Positions 1-7,562 of a DNA stretch of 64,000 bases are shown here, one piece after another (position 1 is the stretch's first letter; every line of letters starts with the position of its first letter). Both the position numbers and the translations under genes were made by a program. The stretch is from Paraburkholderia sp. PGU19. Lineage in GTDB: Bacteria > Pseudomonadota > Gammaproteobacteria > Burkholderiales > Burkholderiaceae. Under the pieces are notes generated by a model. That model made no database searches. It was not told the origin of the DNA and was given only the letters and a program-made list of their open reading frames with translations. The stretch lies in NCBI RefSeq assembly GCF_013426915.1, contig NZ_AP023180.1:1984001-2048000 (forward strand). Direction: 5' to 3'.

Positions 1-1
1 G

Positions 2-418
2 CTCGAAGCGTTTTCCGGCGAGCTTGCGGCGGAGCGGATGACAGCCGCCGAACTGACTGAAATCAAGGCGCTGCATTACGCGATGCTCGCGTGCCGTACG
101 CAGAACGATCTGGCCGGTTACTACAGCCGCAATCAGGCGATTCACGACAAGATCAACGAGGCCGCGCGCAACTCGGCGCTGCGTCAGACGTATATCGCAG
201 TGAACCGCCGTTTGCAGGCGCTGCGCTTTCGTTCGAACTTCCAGATTCCGAAGTGGGACAGCGCGATCCACGATCACGACGAGATGCTCAAAGCGCTGGA
301 GGCACGCGACGGCAAGCGTCTAAGCGCGATCTTGCGGCAGCACTTGCTCGACAAGCGCGATGCCGTGTTGCAGGTGCAGTCGCGCGAAGATGCGGCGGCT
401 GCGAAACTGAAGGCCTGA
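2..418 (+). CDS. GntR-family regulator, C-terminal FCD domain (partial)
   Basis: The reading frame is open from the first complete codon of the window, so the N-terminal winged-helix DNA-binding domain lies outside. The visible 138 residues are an all-helical FCD ligand-binding domain: the LEAFSGELAAER opening, the RNQAIHDKINEAARN helix and the histidine-containing IHDHDEMLKALEARD segment fit the metal/ligand-binding helices of this family. FCD-type GntR proteins are usually repressors released by small carboxylic acids. It converges on the MFS gene at 473 and shares a bidirectional terminator with it. Its target cannot be told from here. Confidence 0.85.
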   Translation, partial: LEAFSGELAAERMTAAELTEIKALHYAMLACRTQNDLAGYYSRNQAIHDKINEAARNSALRQTYIAVNRRLQALRFRSNFQIPKWDSAIHDHDEMLKALEARDGKRLSAILRQHLLDKRDAVLQVQSREDAAAAKLKA

Positions 419-422
419 AAGC

Positions 423-453
423 AAAACGCACGGCTCGATGCCGTGCGTTTTTT
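423..453. terminator. Bidirectional rho-independent terminator
   Basis: A perfect 10-bp stem (AACGCACGGC / GCCGTGCGTT) with a 5-nt loop is flanked by A residues on the left and a T tract on the right. It can end transcription from both the GntR gene and the converging MFS gene. Confidence 0.85.
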
Positions 454-472
454 CTATTCATTCACCAACGCC

Positions 473-1813
473 TCAAGCAGCGCGCCCCGTGTGATCCTTC
501 TGACGCAGCGATTGCGGCAGGCCATACAGAATGATCAACGCGCAGAGCAAACTCAACGCGCCGATCACATACAGCGCAGGCGTCGTGCTACCCGTCACGT
601 CGCGCACGCGGCCCACCATCACCGGGCTGACGATACCGCCCAACTGACCCAGCGTATTGATCAGCGCGATACCGCCCGCAGCGCCCGCGCCCGTGACGAG
701 CTTCGGCGGCAGCGCCCAGAACGCGGGAATCGAAGCGATCACGCCTGCGCCGAGCACTGCAAGTGCGACGACGAGCATCACCGTCTGCTTGTCGAAGAAG
801 CCCGCAGCAAAGAAACCGACCGCCGCCATCACGAGCAGCCCGCTCACGAACTTGCGGCGCTCGCCCGATGCATCCGACAAACGTCCCACGATCACCATGC
901 AGATCGCGCCGCAGATATAAGGCACGGCCGTCAGCAGACCGATGATGGTCGGGCTTTGCGTACCCGCGACGCGGATCAGATGCGGTGCCCAGAAATTCAG
1001 GCCATAAGACGCGATCTGAATCAGGAAGTAGATCAAGCCGAGTGTGAGGAAACCGGGCGTGCGGATCGCGCCGAGCAGCGAGTGGCCCTGCGTGGTCGGC
1101 TGCGCTTGCTGCGCGATCTGGCTCGACAGATACGTCTTCTCGGCAGGCGACAGCCAGCCCGCGTCTTCGATACGATCCTTCAGCACCTTGAGCACGAGAA
1201 TGCCGAGCACGATGCATGGCAGGCCGCCGAGCATGAAGAGCCAATGCCAGCCGCGAATGCCGAACACGCCGTCCATCTGACCGAGCACCAGACCCGAGAG
1301 CGGCGCACCGACAAGACCCGAGAACGCCGATGCGAGAAACAGCAGCGACGTCACGCGTCCGCGATAGCTCGCCGGAAACCACAGCGTCAGATAGTAGAGC
1401 ACGCCGGGCGCGAAGCCCGCTTCCATTGCGCCGATCACGAAACGCAGACCGTAGAACTGCCATTCGTTCTGGACGAACACCATCGCGGCCGTCGCGAGAC
1501 CCCACGAAATCATGATCCGCGCAATCCATCTGCGCGCGCCGACCTTGTACAGCAGCATGTTGCTGGGCACTTCGAACAGCACGTAGCCGATCACGAACAG
1601 ACTCGCGCCGAGGCCGTATGCCGTATCCGAAAAGCCGAGGTCGCTTTGCAGCTGGAACTTCGCGAAGCTGATGTTGATACGGTCGAAGAACGCGAACAGA
1701 TAGCAGATCATGATGAGCGGCATGAGCCGCCATGTGACCTTTTTGATGATGTCGGCCGTGGCCGTTAGTTTGTCGTCACGGCTGCCCGCCGCGACTGCGC
1801 CTGGTGTGCTCAT
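473..1813 (-). CDS. MFS transporter, anion:cation symporter (ACS) type
   Basis: This is a 446-residue inner-membrane carrier with about 12 hydrophobic segments. The early YLFAFFDRINISFAKFQLQ segment and the following EVPSNMLLYKVGARRWIAR loop are typical of the ACS family of the major facilitator superfamily (phthalate, tartrate and hexuronate permeases). It is the last gene of the leftward unit LysR, CoA-transferase, HMG-CoA-lyase-like enzyme, MFS, 61 bp after the lyase. The context suggests uptake of the dicarboxylate or branched acid that is then activated by the CoA-transferase. That substrate assignment is inference only. Confidence 0.85.
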   Translation of the reverse strand: MSTPGAVAAGSRDDKLTATADIIKKVTWRLMPLIMICYLFAFFDRINISFAKFQLQSDLGFSDTAYGLGASLFVIGYVLFEVPSNMLLYKVGARRWIARIMISWGLATAAMVFVQNEWQFYGLRFVIGAMEAGFAPGVLYYLTLWFPASYRGRVTSLLFLASAFSGLVGAPLSGLVLGQMDGVFGIRGWHWLFMLGGLPCIVLGILVLKVLKDRIEDAGWLSPAEKTYLSSQIAQQAQPTTQGHSLLGAIRTPGFLTLGLIYFLIQIASYGLNFWAPHLIRVAGTQSPTIIGLLTAVPYICGAICMVIVGRLSDASGERRKFVSGLLVMAAVGFFAAGFFDKQTVMLVVALAVLGAGVIASIPAFWALPPKLVTGAGAAGGIALINTLGQLGGIVSPVMVGRVRDVTGSTTPALYVIGALSLLCALIILYGLPQSLRQKDHTGRAA

Positions 1814-1874
1814 GGTTGTCTCCTTGTAGGCCGGATTCGTCGTCCGGTCATCGGTGTTGTTCAGTGGGTGATGT

Positions 1875-2822
1875 TCAGATGGCGCGCACGTAGTCCGGCA
1901 CGGGATGCACGTCGCAATTGCGGCCCGCTTTCATCAGTTGGCCTGGCACGTCATGGCCGAGCAAGGCAGGCAGCGTGCGCGACAGCGCGATCAGCTTCGG
2001 CAGATCGATGCCTGTCGGAATGCCGATCTCGTCGCACAGGTTGACGAGGTCTTCCGTGCAGATGTTGCCCGACGCGCCCGGCGCAAACGGGCAGCCGCCC
2101 AGGCCGCCGAGCGCTGCATCGAAACGGCGTGCGCCCACTTCATACGCGGCCAGCACGTTCGCGAGGCCGAGGCCGCGCGTGTTGTGGAAGTGCAGCGTGA
2201 GCGCGTCGGCGGGCACGCGTTGCAGCACGCGCTTGACGAGCCGCGCGACCTGGCGCGGATTCGCCATGCCCGTCGTATCAGCGAGCGTGATGCCGTCGAT
2301 GCCCATTTCACGGTACGTATCGACAATCGACACCACACGGTCTTCGTCGATCTTGCCTTCGAACGGGCAACCGAACGCCGTCGCCACCGTCGCATTCAGC
2401 GACACGGGGAAATGCTTCGCGAGCCGCACGATATCGCCGAATGCGACCAGCGACGCTTCGCAACTCATCCGCATGTTCGCGCGGTTGTGCGTCTGGCTCG
2501 CGGACATCACGAGGTTCAGTTCATCCGCATGTGCATTCAGCGCGCGCTCGGCGCCCTTCACGTTCGGCACCAGCGCAACGAAGATCACGCCTGCGCGGCG
2601 CTCAATCTGCGTGAACACCGCTTCGCCGTCACGCAACGCGGGGATCGCTTTCGGCGAGACGAACGAGCCGGCCTCGATGCGCGTAAAGCCCGCTGTCGAC
2701 AGTTGATCGATCAGCGCGATCTTGTCGGTCGTTTCGACCCACGTCGGTTCGATCTGCAAGCCGTCGCGCGGCGCGACTTCCTGCACGATCAGCTTGTCGC
2801 ATGTTTCGCGTTCGAAGTTCAT
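1875..2822 (-). CDS. Hydroxymethylglutaryl-CoA lyase family protein
   Basis: The 315-residue protein is a full-length DRE-TIM barrel metallolyase. Visible are the N-terminal VQEVAPRDGLQIEP strand with the metal and catalytic residues, EAGSFVSPKAIPAL, the DTTGMANPRQV segment, the HFHNTRGLGLANV metal-binding histidines and the catalytic cysteine loop GCPFAPGASGN. Family members cleave HMG-CoA to acetoacetate and acetyl-CoA, or related 3-hydroxy-acyl-CoAs. Its start overlaps the end of the CoA-transferase gene by 4 bp (ATGA), so the two are translationally coupled. Together they suggest activation of a short branched dicarboxylic acid followed by aldol cleavage. It may be a 3-hydroxy-3-methylglutaryl or a citramalyl-type substrate; the sequence alone does not decide. 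Confidence 0.88.
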   Translation of the reverse strand: MNFERETCDKLIVQEVAPRDGLQIEPTWVETTDKIALIDQLSTAGFTRIEAGSFVSPKAIPALRDGEAVFTQIERRAGVIFVALVPNVKGAERALNAHADELNLVMSASQTHNRANMRMSCEASLVAFGDIVRLAKHFPVSLNATVATAFGCPFEGKIDEDRVVSIVDTYREMGIDGITLADTTGMANPRQVARLVKRVLQRVPADALTLHFHNTRGLGLANVLAAYEVGARRFDAALGGLGGCPFAPGASGNICTEDLVNLCDEIGIPTGIDLPKLIALSRTLPALLGHDVPGQLMKAGRNCDVHPVPDYVRAI

Positions 2823-4012
2823 TGCACAGCTCCTTCGCGGCGCAGCCGCTCGATTTCGCCTTGCTCATAGCCGAGATCAGAGAGCACGCTCGACGTATGC
2901 TCGCCGAGCGCCGGACCTTGCCAGTGCACTTCGCCCGGCGTCTCCGACAGTTTCGGCACGATGCCCGGCATCTTCACCGACGCGCCGCCCGGCAAATCGG
3001 CCTTCAGCAACATCTCGCGCGCCTGATAATGCGGATCGGCGACAATGTCGGCCACCGAATAGATGCGGCCCGACGGCACTTCGGCGCGTTCGAGCGCGGC
3101 CAGCACGTCGTCGATCGATTGATGGGAGGTCCACGCGGTGATCGCGGCATCGAGCATCGCGCTTTGCGCGACGCGGCCGTCGTTGCGAGCGAGCGCGGGA
3201 TCGTCGGCGAGATCGGCGCGGCCGATCACCTGCATCAGGCGCTTGAAGATCGGATCGCTATTGCCCGCGATCACGACAAAGCCGCCATCTTCCGTGCGAT
3301 ACGTGTTCGACGGCGCGATGCCCGGCAGCGCGCCACCGCTGCGCTCGCGTACATGGCCGAGCAGATCGTATTCGGGCACGAGGCTTTCCATCAGGTTGAA
3401 GACGCTTTCGACGAGCGACACGTCCACGACCTGTCCATCGCCCTGCCCCGTCTTCACGCGCAGCAGCGACATCAGCGCGCCGATCACGCCGTGCAGCGAC
3501 GCGAGCGAATCGCCGAGGCTGACGCCGACGCGAGCGGGCGCGCCCTCGACTTCACCCGTCGTATAGCGGATGCCGCCCATTGCTTCGCCGATCGCGCCGA
3601 AGCCCGGACGATCGCGATACGGGCCCGTCTGGCCATAGCCGGAGATGCGGACCATCGTCAGCTTGGGGTTGATCGCGTGCAGCACGTCCCAGCCGAGGCC
3701 GAGCTTTTCGAGCGCGCCGGGGCGCAGGTTTTCGATGACGACGTCGGCGTCGGCGGCCAGACGTTTGACGACGTCGGCGCCTTCTTGCGACTTGAGATTT
3801 ACGCAGATCGACTTCTTGTTGCGCGATTGCAGATACCACCAGAGCGAGGTGCCTTCATGCAGCTTGCGCCATTTGCGCAGCGGGTCGCCCGTTTCGGGTG
3901 CTTCGATCTTGATGACTTCGGCGCCGAACTCGGCGAGCAGGCGCGCGGCGAACGGCGCCGCGATCAGCGTGCCGATCTCGACGACGCGAATACCCTGTAA
4001 CGGACCACTCAT
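2819..4012 (-). CDS. CaiB/BaiF (family III) CoA-transferase
   Basis: A 397-residue protein of the usual family III length. It opens with MSGPLQGIRVVEIGTLIAAP and has the LLAEFGAEVIKIEAPETGDP nucleotide-binding region, RNKKSICVNLKS, and the GYGQTGPYRDRPGFGAIGEA segment that characterise formyl-CoA, succinyl-CoA and carnitine CoA-transferases. These enzymes move CoA between acids through an aspartyl-CoA anhydride. The gene lies just downstream of LysR on the same strand and overlaps the lyase gene by 4 bp. Its ribosome-binding site GGAGA lies inside a perfect palindrome (see 4019-4046). Confidence 0.9.
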   Translation of the reverse strand: MSGPLQGIRVVEIGTLIAAPFAARLLAEFGAEVIKIEAPETGDPLRKWRKLHEGTSLWWYLQSRNKKSICVNLKSQEGADVVKRLAADADVVIENLRPGALEKLGLGWDVLHAINPKLTMVRISGYGQTGPYRDRPGFGAIGEAMGGIRYTTGEVEGAPARVGVSLGDSLASLHGVIGALMSLLRVKTGQGDGQVVDVSLVESVFNLMESLVPEYDLLGHVRERSGGALPGIAPSNTYRTEDGGFVVIAGNSDPIFKRLMQVIGRADLADDPALARNDGRVAQSAMLDAAITAWTSHQSIDDVLAALERAEVPSGRIYSVADIVADPHYQAREMLLKADLPGGASVKMPGIVPKLSETPGEVHWQGPALGEHTSSVLSDLGYEQGEIERLRREGAVQ

Positions 4013-4018
4013 GATGCT

Positions 4019-4046
4019 GTCTCCAATCTTGTTTCAGGTTGGAGAC
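4019..4046 (-). promoter_or_regulatory. 8-bp palindrome containing the CoA-transferase ribosome-binding site
   Basis: Read on the minus strand, GTCTCCAA and TTGGAGAC are perfect inverted arms separated by 12 bases. The second arm contains the GGAGA Shine-Dalgarno sequence that lies 6-7 bases before the ATG at 4012. It could be the operator of the adjacent LysR protein, or an mRNA hairpin that covers the ribosome-binding site. Both readings are inference. Confidence 0.5.
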
Positions 4047-4122
4047 AAGGTTAGAAGGGGCGCCGCCAGAGCGTCCAACCGCATTTCGCCAAGGACCGTT
4101 CGCGATCCGCGAACGCTCGGCG

Positions 4123-5058
4123 CTAAGCCTTGCCGGATAAGGCTTCGACGGAACTCAGATGGTCGAACAGCAGCCGCGCGACGGGCGACAGACGCGCCGA
4201 ATCGCGCGTCACGATGATGAGGCTGCGCTCCGACCATTCGTCTTCGAGCGCAACCGACACGAGGCCCAGCGGCCGCCCCATGATGCGATACACGTTGACG
4301 GGGAGCACGCCGACGCCCATGCCCGCCTGCACCATCCGGCACACGGCGTCGAAGCCCGGCACATGGATGCGCAGCTTCAGCGCCTTGCCCGCCTGGCGCG
4401 CGGCCATGTGCGTGCGCGCGTTGATCGAACTGGCCGAATGCAGGCCGACGTGATCGCTGTCGAGCGTCTCTTCGAACGCGACGCTCGTTCGGCCGGCCAG
4501 CGGATGGTCGTCGCGCATCACGACGCACAGCCGGTCGTGCCGGTAATGCGTGACTTCGAGACCGCGCGCGTCGGCTTCGCCGGAACAGATGCCGAGGTCG
4601 GCGAGACTGTCGGCTACGGCCTCGACCACGCCGCCGCTTGGGCGCTCTTCGAGATCGATCTTCACGCGGTCGTTGACGGCGAGAAAGGCGCGCAGATCTT
4701 CGGGCAAGAACTCGACGATCGCGGACAGGTTCGCCATCATCCGCACATAGCCACGCACGCCGCTCGCGTGGCCCGCGAGTTCGATACCGATGTTCTCGAT
4801 GCCGCGCATCACGCGGCGCGCGTGATGCAGCAGCGTTTCGCCGGCAGGCGTAAGCGTCATGCCGCGCGCGTTGCGCTGAAACAGCGTCGCGCCAACGGCC
4901 TGCTCCAGTTCGAGCAGCCGCTTGCTCGCTGCGGAGACGGCGATGGCCTCGCGTTCCGCGGCGCGCGTCAGCGTGCCTTCCTCATAAACGGCGATGAACA
5001 GTTGCAGCGTGGTGAGGTCGAGGCGGCGAAGCAGGTTCTTCAGGACCATGGCAGACAA
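4123..5058 (-). CDS. LysR-family transcriptional regulator
   Basis: The 311-residue protein has an N-terminal winged helix (about residues 11-70: LDLTTLQLFIAVYEEGTLTR, then AAEREAIAVSAASKRLLELE) and a LysR substrate-binding domain. The C-terminal part shows VAFEETLDSDHVGL and VQAGMGVGVLPVNVY, normal for inducer-binding domains. It lies 110 bp upstream of the CoA-transferase on the same strand, not divergent as most LysR genes are. It is the obvious candidate regulator of the CoA-transferase, lyase and MFS unit, with an acyl-CoA precursor as possible inducer (inference). Confidence 0.9.
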   Translation of the reverse strand: MSAMVLKNLLRRLDLTTLQLFIAVYEEGTLTRAAEREAIAVSAASKRLLELEQAVGATLFQRNARGMTLTPAGETLLHHARRVMRGIENIGIELAGHASGVRGYVRMMANLSAIVEFLPEDLRAFLAVNDRVKIDLEERPSGGVVEAVADSLADLGICSGEADARGLEVTHYRHDRLCVVMRDDHPLAGRTSVAFEETLDSDHVGLHSASSINARTHMAARQAGKALKLRIHVPGFDAVCRMVQAGMGVGVLPVNVYRIMGRPLGLVSVALEDEWSERSLIIVTRDSARLSPVARLLFDHLSSVEALSGKA

Positions 5059-5113
5059 TTAGCGCATTGGGTTGCGTGATATTGTGCCGCGAGCTAGCCG
5101 CGAACGCTCGAAG

Positions 5114-5248
5114 TCAATCGAAACACATCGGTGTGATCGGGTCGCTCGCGGGGAAAGTGTCCATCAGCGCTTCGTCCATCAGTTGCTCGTCGTGCGCGTC
5201 GCGGACCTCGGCCTCGGCTTTGTAAGCAGATTTGCTATGCTGTTCCAT
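5114..5248 (-). CDS. Small acidic protein with DTFPASDP motif (44 aa)
   Basis: A 44-codon reading frame begins with ATG at 5248, preceded by a strong Shine-Dalgarno sequence GGAGG at 8-nt spacing. The protein is acidic and ends with LMDEALMDTFPASDPITP plus four residues. The D-E-A-x-x-D-T-F-P-A-S-D-P tail is a recurrent signature of tiny uncharacterised proteobacterial proteins, so the frame is very likely real although short. It is upstream of LysR on the same strand, 55 bp away. No function is known to me. Confidence 0.75.
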   Translation of the reverse strand: MEQHSKSAYKAEAEVRDAHDEQLMDEALMDTFPASDPITPMCFD

Positions 5249-5395
5249 CCTCGGTTCCTCCGGTGCTTCAGGGTTGTCGATGGCTTCAGTATTGGTTTTG
5301 AGGCCGCTCCTTCAACCTGCGCACACCGCCGTAACCTGCCAACCACACGTCGTCCGCTGCCGTTTTCCATCACGCGTTGTCTGCGAGGTCACTGA

Positions 5396-6355
5396 ATGCC
5401 GAGCGTTGCCATAGCGATCTTTCCGGGCGTCCAGGCGCTGGATGTCGCCGGTCCTCTCGATGTGTTCGCCGAGGCGAATCTGTTCATCGACGGCAAGGAC
5501 CGCTATGAAGTGGCGCTGCTCGCCGCGGACGGCGAACCGTTGCGCGCGTCGAACGGCATCCGGCTCGTCGCCGATGAAACCTTCGATCAGCAGCGCAGCA
5601 TGTTCGATCTCGCGTTGATCGCAGGCGGTCCCGCCTTGCCGGAGAGCACGCCCGACGCGCGTCTCACGCACTGGCTCGCGGCCGTCGCGTCGCAATGTGA
5701 ACGTTACGGCTCGATCTGCACGGGCGCGTTCGCGTTGGGCCATGCTGGCTTGCTCGACGATCGCAACGTCACGACGCACTGGCAGCACGCGCAGCAGCTC
5801 GCGGCGCAGTTTCCGAAAGCGCGCGTCGATTTTGACCGCATCTATCTGCGCGACGAACGGCTCGTGACGTCGGCGGGCGTGACGGCGGGCATCGACCTCG
5901 CGCTGGCGCTCGTAACCGAAGATCACGGCCCGCAGACGGCGTTGAAGGTCGCGAAACGCCTCGTGGTGTTTTCGCAGCGCCAGGGCGGGCAGTCGCAATT
6001 CAGCCCTTACCTCACTGCGCCCGCCGACGAAACGTCGCCTGTTGCGAAGATCCAGGCGCATGTGATGGCGAACATCCGTGACAACTTCACGGTCAGGCAA
6101 CTCGCCGATGTGGCGGGCATGAGCGCGCGCAATTTCGCGCGCATCTTCGTGCAGGAAACGGGCGTGACGCCGCATGAGTTCGTCGAGCGGGCGCGGATGG
6201 ACGCGGCGCGCAAGCTGCTCGAAAGCAGCGGCGCGGCGCTCAAGACGATCGCCTACGATTGCGGCTTCGGCACGGCTGACCGCATGCGCATCGTGTTCAC
6301 GAAGCGCATCGGCGCGACGCCGAAACAGTACCGCGAGCGCTTTCGGCACGAATGA
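5396..6355 (+). CDS. GlxA-family transcriptional regulator (DJ-1/PfpI + AraC HTH)
   Basis: The 319-residue protein has an N-terminal DJ-1/PfpI-like domain (about 1-170) starting VAIAIFPGVQALDVAGPLDV. It carries a cysteine at about residue 108 in YGSICTGAFALGHAG. The C-terminal domain is an AraC-type double helix-turn-helix (about 215-315; VRQLADVAGMSARNFARIF and AYDCGFGTADRMRIVFTKRI). GlxA-type proteins are activators of small metabolic operons. It precedes the SDR gene by 90 bp on the same strand and may control it. Effector unknown. Confidence 0.9.
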   Translation: MPSVAIAIFPGVQALDVAGPLDVFAEANLFIDGKDRYEVALLAADGEPLRASNGIRLVADETFDQQRSMFDLALIAGGPALPESTPDARLTHWLAAVASQCERYGSICTGAFALGHAGLLDDRNVTTHWQHAQQLAAQFPKARVDFDRIYLRDERLVTSAGVTAGIDLALALVTEDHGPQTALKVAKRLVVFSQRQGGQSQFSPYLTAPADETSPVAKIQAHVMANIRDNFTVRQLADVAGMSARNFARIFVQETGVTPHEFVERARMDAARKLLESSGAALKTIAYDCGFGTADRMRIVFTKRIGATPKQYRERFRHE

Positions 6356-6445
6356 GCGAAGCGCCTGCGCGCGTCGAATGCGCGTGAGAAAATGGTGGGC
6401 TGATCGACGGTCTTATTCCACATCCAGCAAATCGGGCACATCGAC

Positions 6446-7195
6446 ATGAACGCTACTACTTCCGTTCGCGCCATCGTTACCGGCCATACGCGCGGTCTCG
6501 GCGAGGCGCTCGCGCAACGCCTGCTTGCACAAGGCATCGCCGTGCTCGGCATTTCGCGCTCGCGCAACGAAGCGCTCGCGAATCAGGCGGGCTTCGAGCA
6601 GATCGCGGTCGATCTGGCGGATGCTGAACACCTGACACAATTTCTCGCTGGCGACACGTTGCGCAACTTTCTGAAAGGCGCACAAACCGTGTTGCTGTTC
6701 AACAATGCGGGCACGGTGCAGCCGATCGGCCCTATCGAAGCGCAAGACGTTGCCGCGATTGCGCAAGCCGTGACGCTCAACGTGTCGGCGCCATTGATGC
6801 TGGCGAGCGCGTTCGCCACGGCGAGCCCGGATGCGGGCGACCGGCGCATCGTGCATATTTCCAGCGGCGCGGCGCGCCATCCGTATTCGGGCTGGAGTAT
6901 TTACTGCGCGACGAAGGCCGCGCTCGATCATCATGCGCGCTCCGTCGCGCTCGACCAGAACCGCGCACTGCGCATTTGCAGTGTCGCGCCGGGTGTCGTC
7001 GATACGAACATGCAGGCGGAGATTCGCTCGACAGGCCTGGAGAAATTCCCGATGCGCGAGAAGTTCGAAGAACTGAAGCGCAGCGGGAAGCTGGCGACGC
7101 CGGAAGAGTCTGCGGGCAAGCTGGTCGATTACGTGTTGAGCGATACGTTTGGGGCAGTGGCGACGGCGGATGTGAGGGAGTTGCCGCAGGGGTGA
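6446..7195 (+). CDS. SDR-family NAD(P)-dependent oxidoreductase
   Basis: A 249-residue classical short-chain dehydrogenase. The Rossmann motif is TGHTRGLGEALA near residues 13-24, NNAG follows near 90, and the catalytic YxxxK is Y153 in YCATK with the upstream serine in HISSGAAR. The C-terminus (RELPQG) is short. It resembles the benzil/sepiapterin reductase branch because of the IVTGHTRGLG opening and VAPGVVDTNMQAEIR, but the substrate cannot be assigned. It is probably transcribed with or under the GlxA-type regulator just upstream. Confidence 0.88.
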   Translation: MNATTSVRAIVTGHTRGLGEALAQRLLAQGIAVLGISRSRNEALANQAGFEQIAVDLADAEHLTQFLAGDTLRNFLKGAQTVLLFNNAGTVQPIGPIEAQDVAAIAQAVTLNVSAPLMLASAFATASPDAGDRRIVHISSGAARHPYSGWSIYCATKAALDHHARSVALDQNRALRICSVAPGVVDTNMQAEIRSTGLEKFPMREKFEELKRSGKLATPEESAGKLVDYVLSDTFGAVATADVRELPQG

Positions 7196-7562
7196 ATGGT
7201 AGTGCGACTTGCTTCGCGTCTCGGGCTTTCGATCCGAAGCGGAGCGTTCACGTGACGACGATCAAACTTCAGGATCGCGAGCACGTCAATTCAATCTCCT
7301 GAAAACCCTCACCTTTGGGTCGCATTGGAGGATCACCCGTCTCAAGAAGAGCAGGTCGCTGCCTCCCGACTGCAGCCAAAAGCGCGGAATCTCGCGGAAA
7401 ACCGGGCTTTTTCGGCCCCGTGATCACCACGGAACACGCAAGCGGTGAGTGAAAATCATCTCACTCACCTCACTCCCGAAAACCCTCACCTCAAAGCAAT
7501 TCGGGCCACGACACGCAATCCCCCGCGCATCGTGGCCCGACTTTCAACCCATCAAGAGAAGC
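7196..7562. other. Intergenic stretch with short repeats, no gene seen
   Basis: This convergent spacer separates the SDR and the MFS gene. It contains a 14-bp direct repeat GAAAACCCTCACCT at 7301-7314 and 7478-7491, a TGAGTGA/TCACTCA dyad at 7446-7467, and the stronger hairpin listed separately. Short frames here have no recognisable protein features. Confidence 0.5.
7501..7540 (-). terminator. Hairpin downstream of the catabolic operon
   Basis: An 11-bp perfect stem (TCGGGCCACGA / TCGTGGCCCGA) encloses an 18-nt loop, just beyond the last gene of the leftward operon. There is no long T run on the minus strand, so it may act as a weak or 3'-end-protecting hairpin. Confidence 0.5.

Noticed and set aside
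443..1768. Long plus-strand open frame of 441 codons
   Set aside because: It is antisense to the MFS gene, very rich in Arg/His/Gln without any domain, as expected from GC-rich shadow frames.
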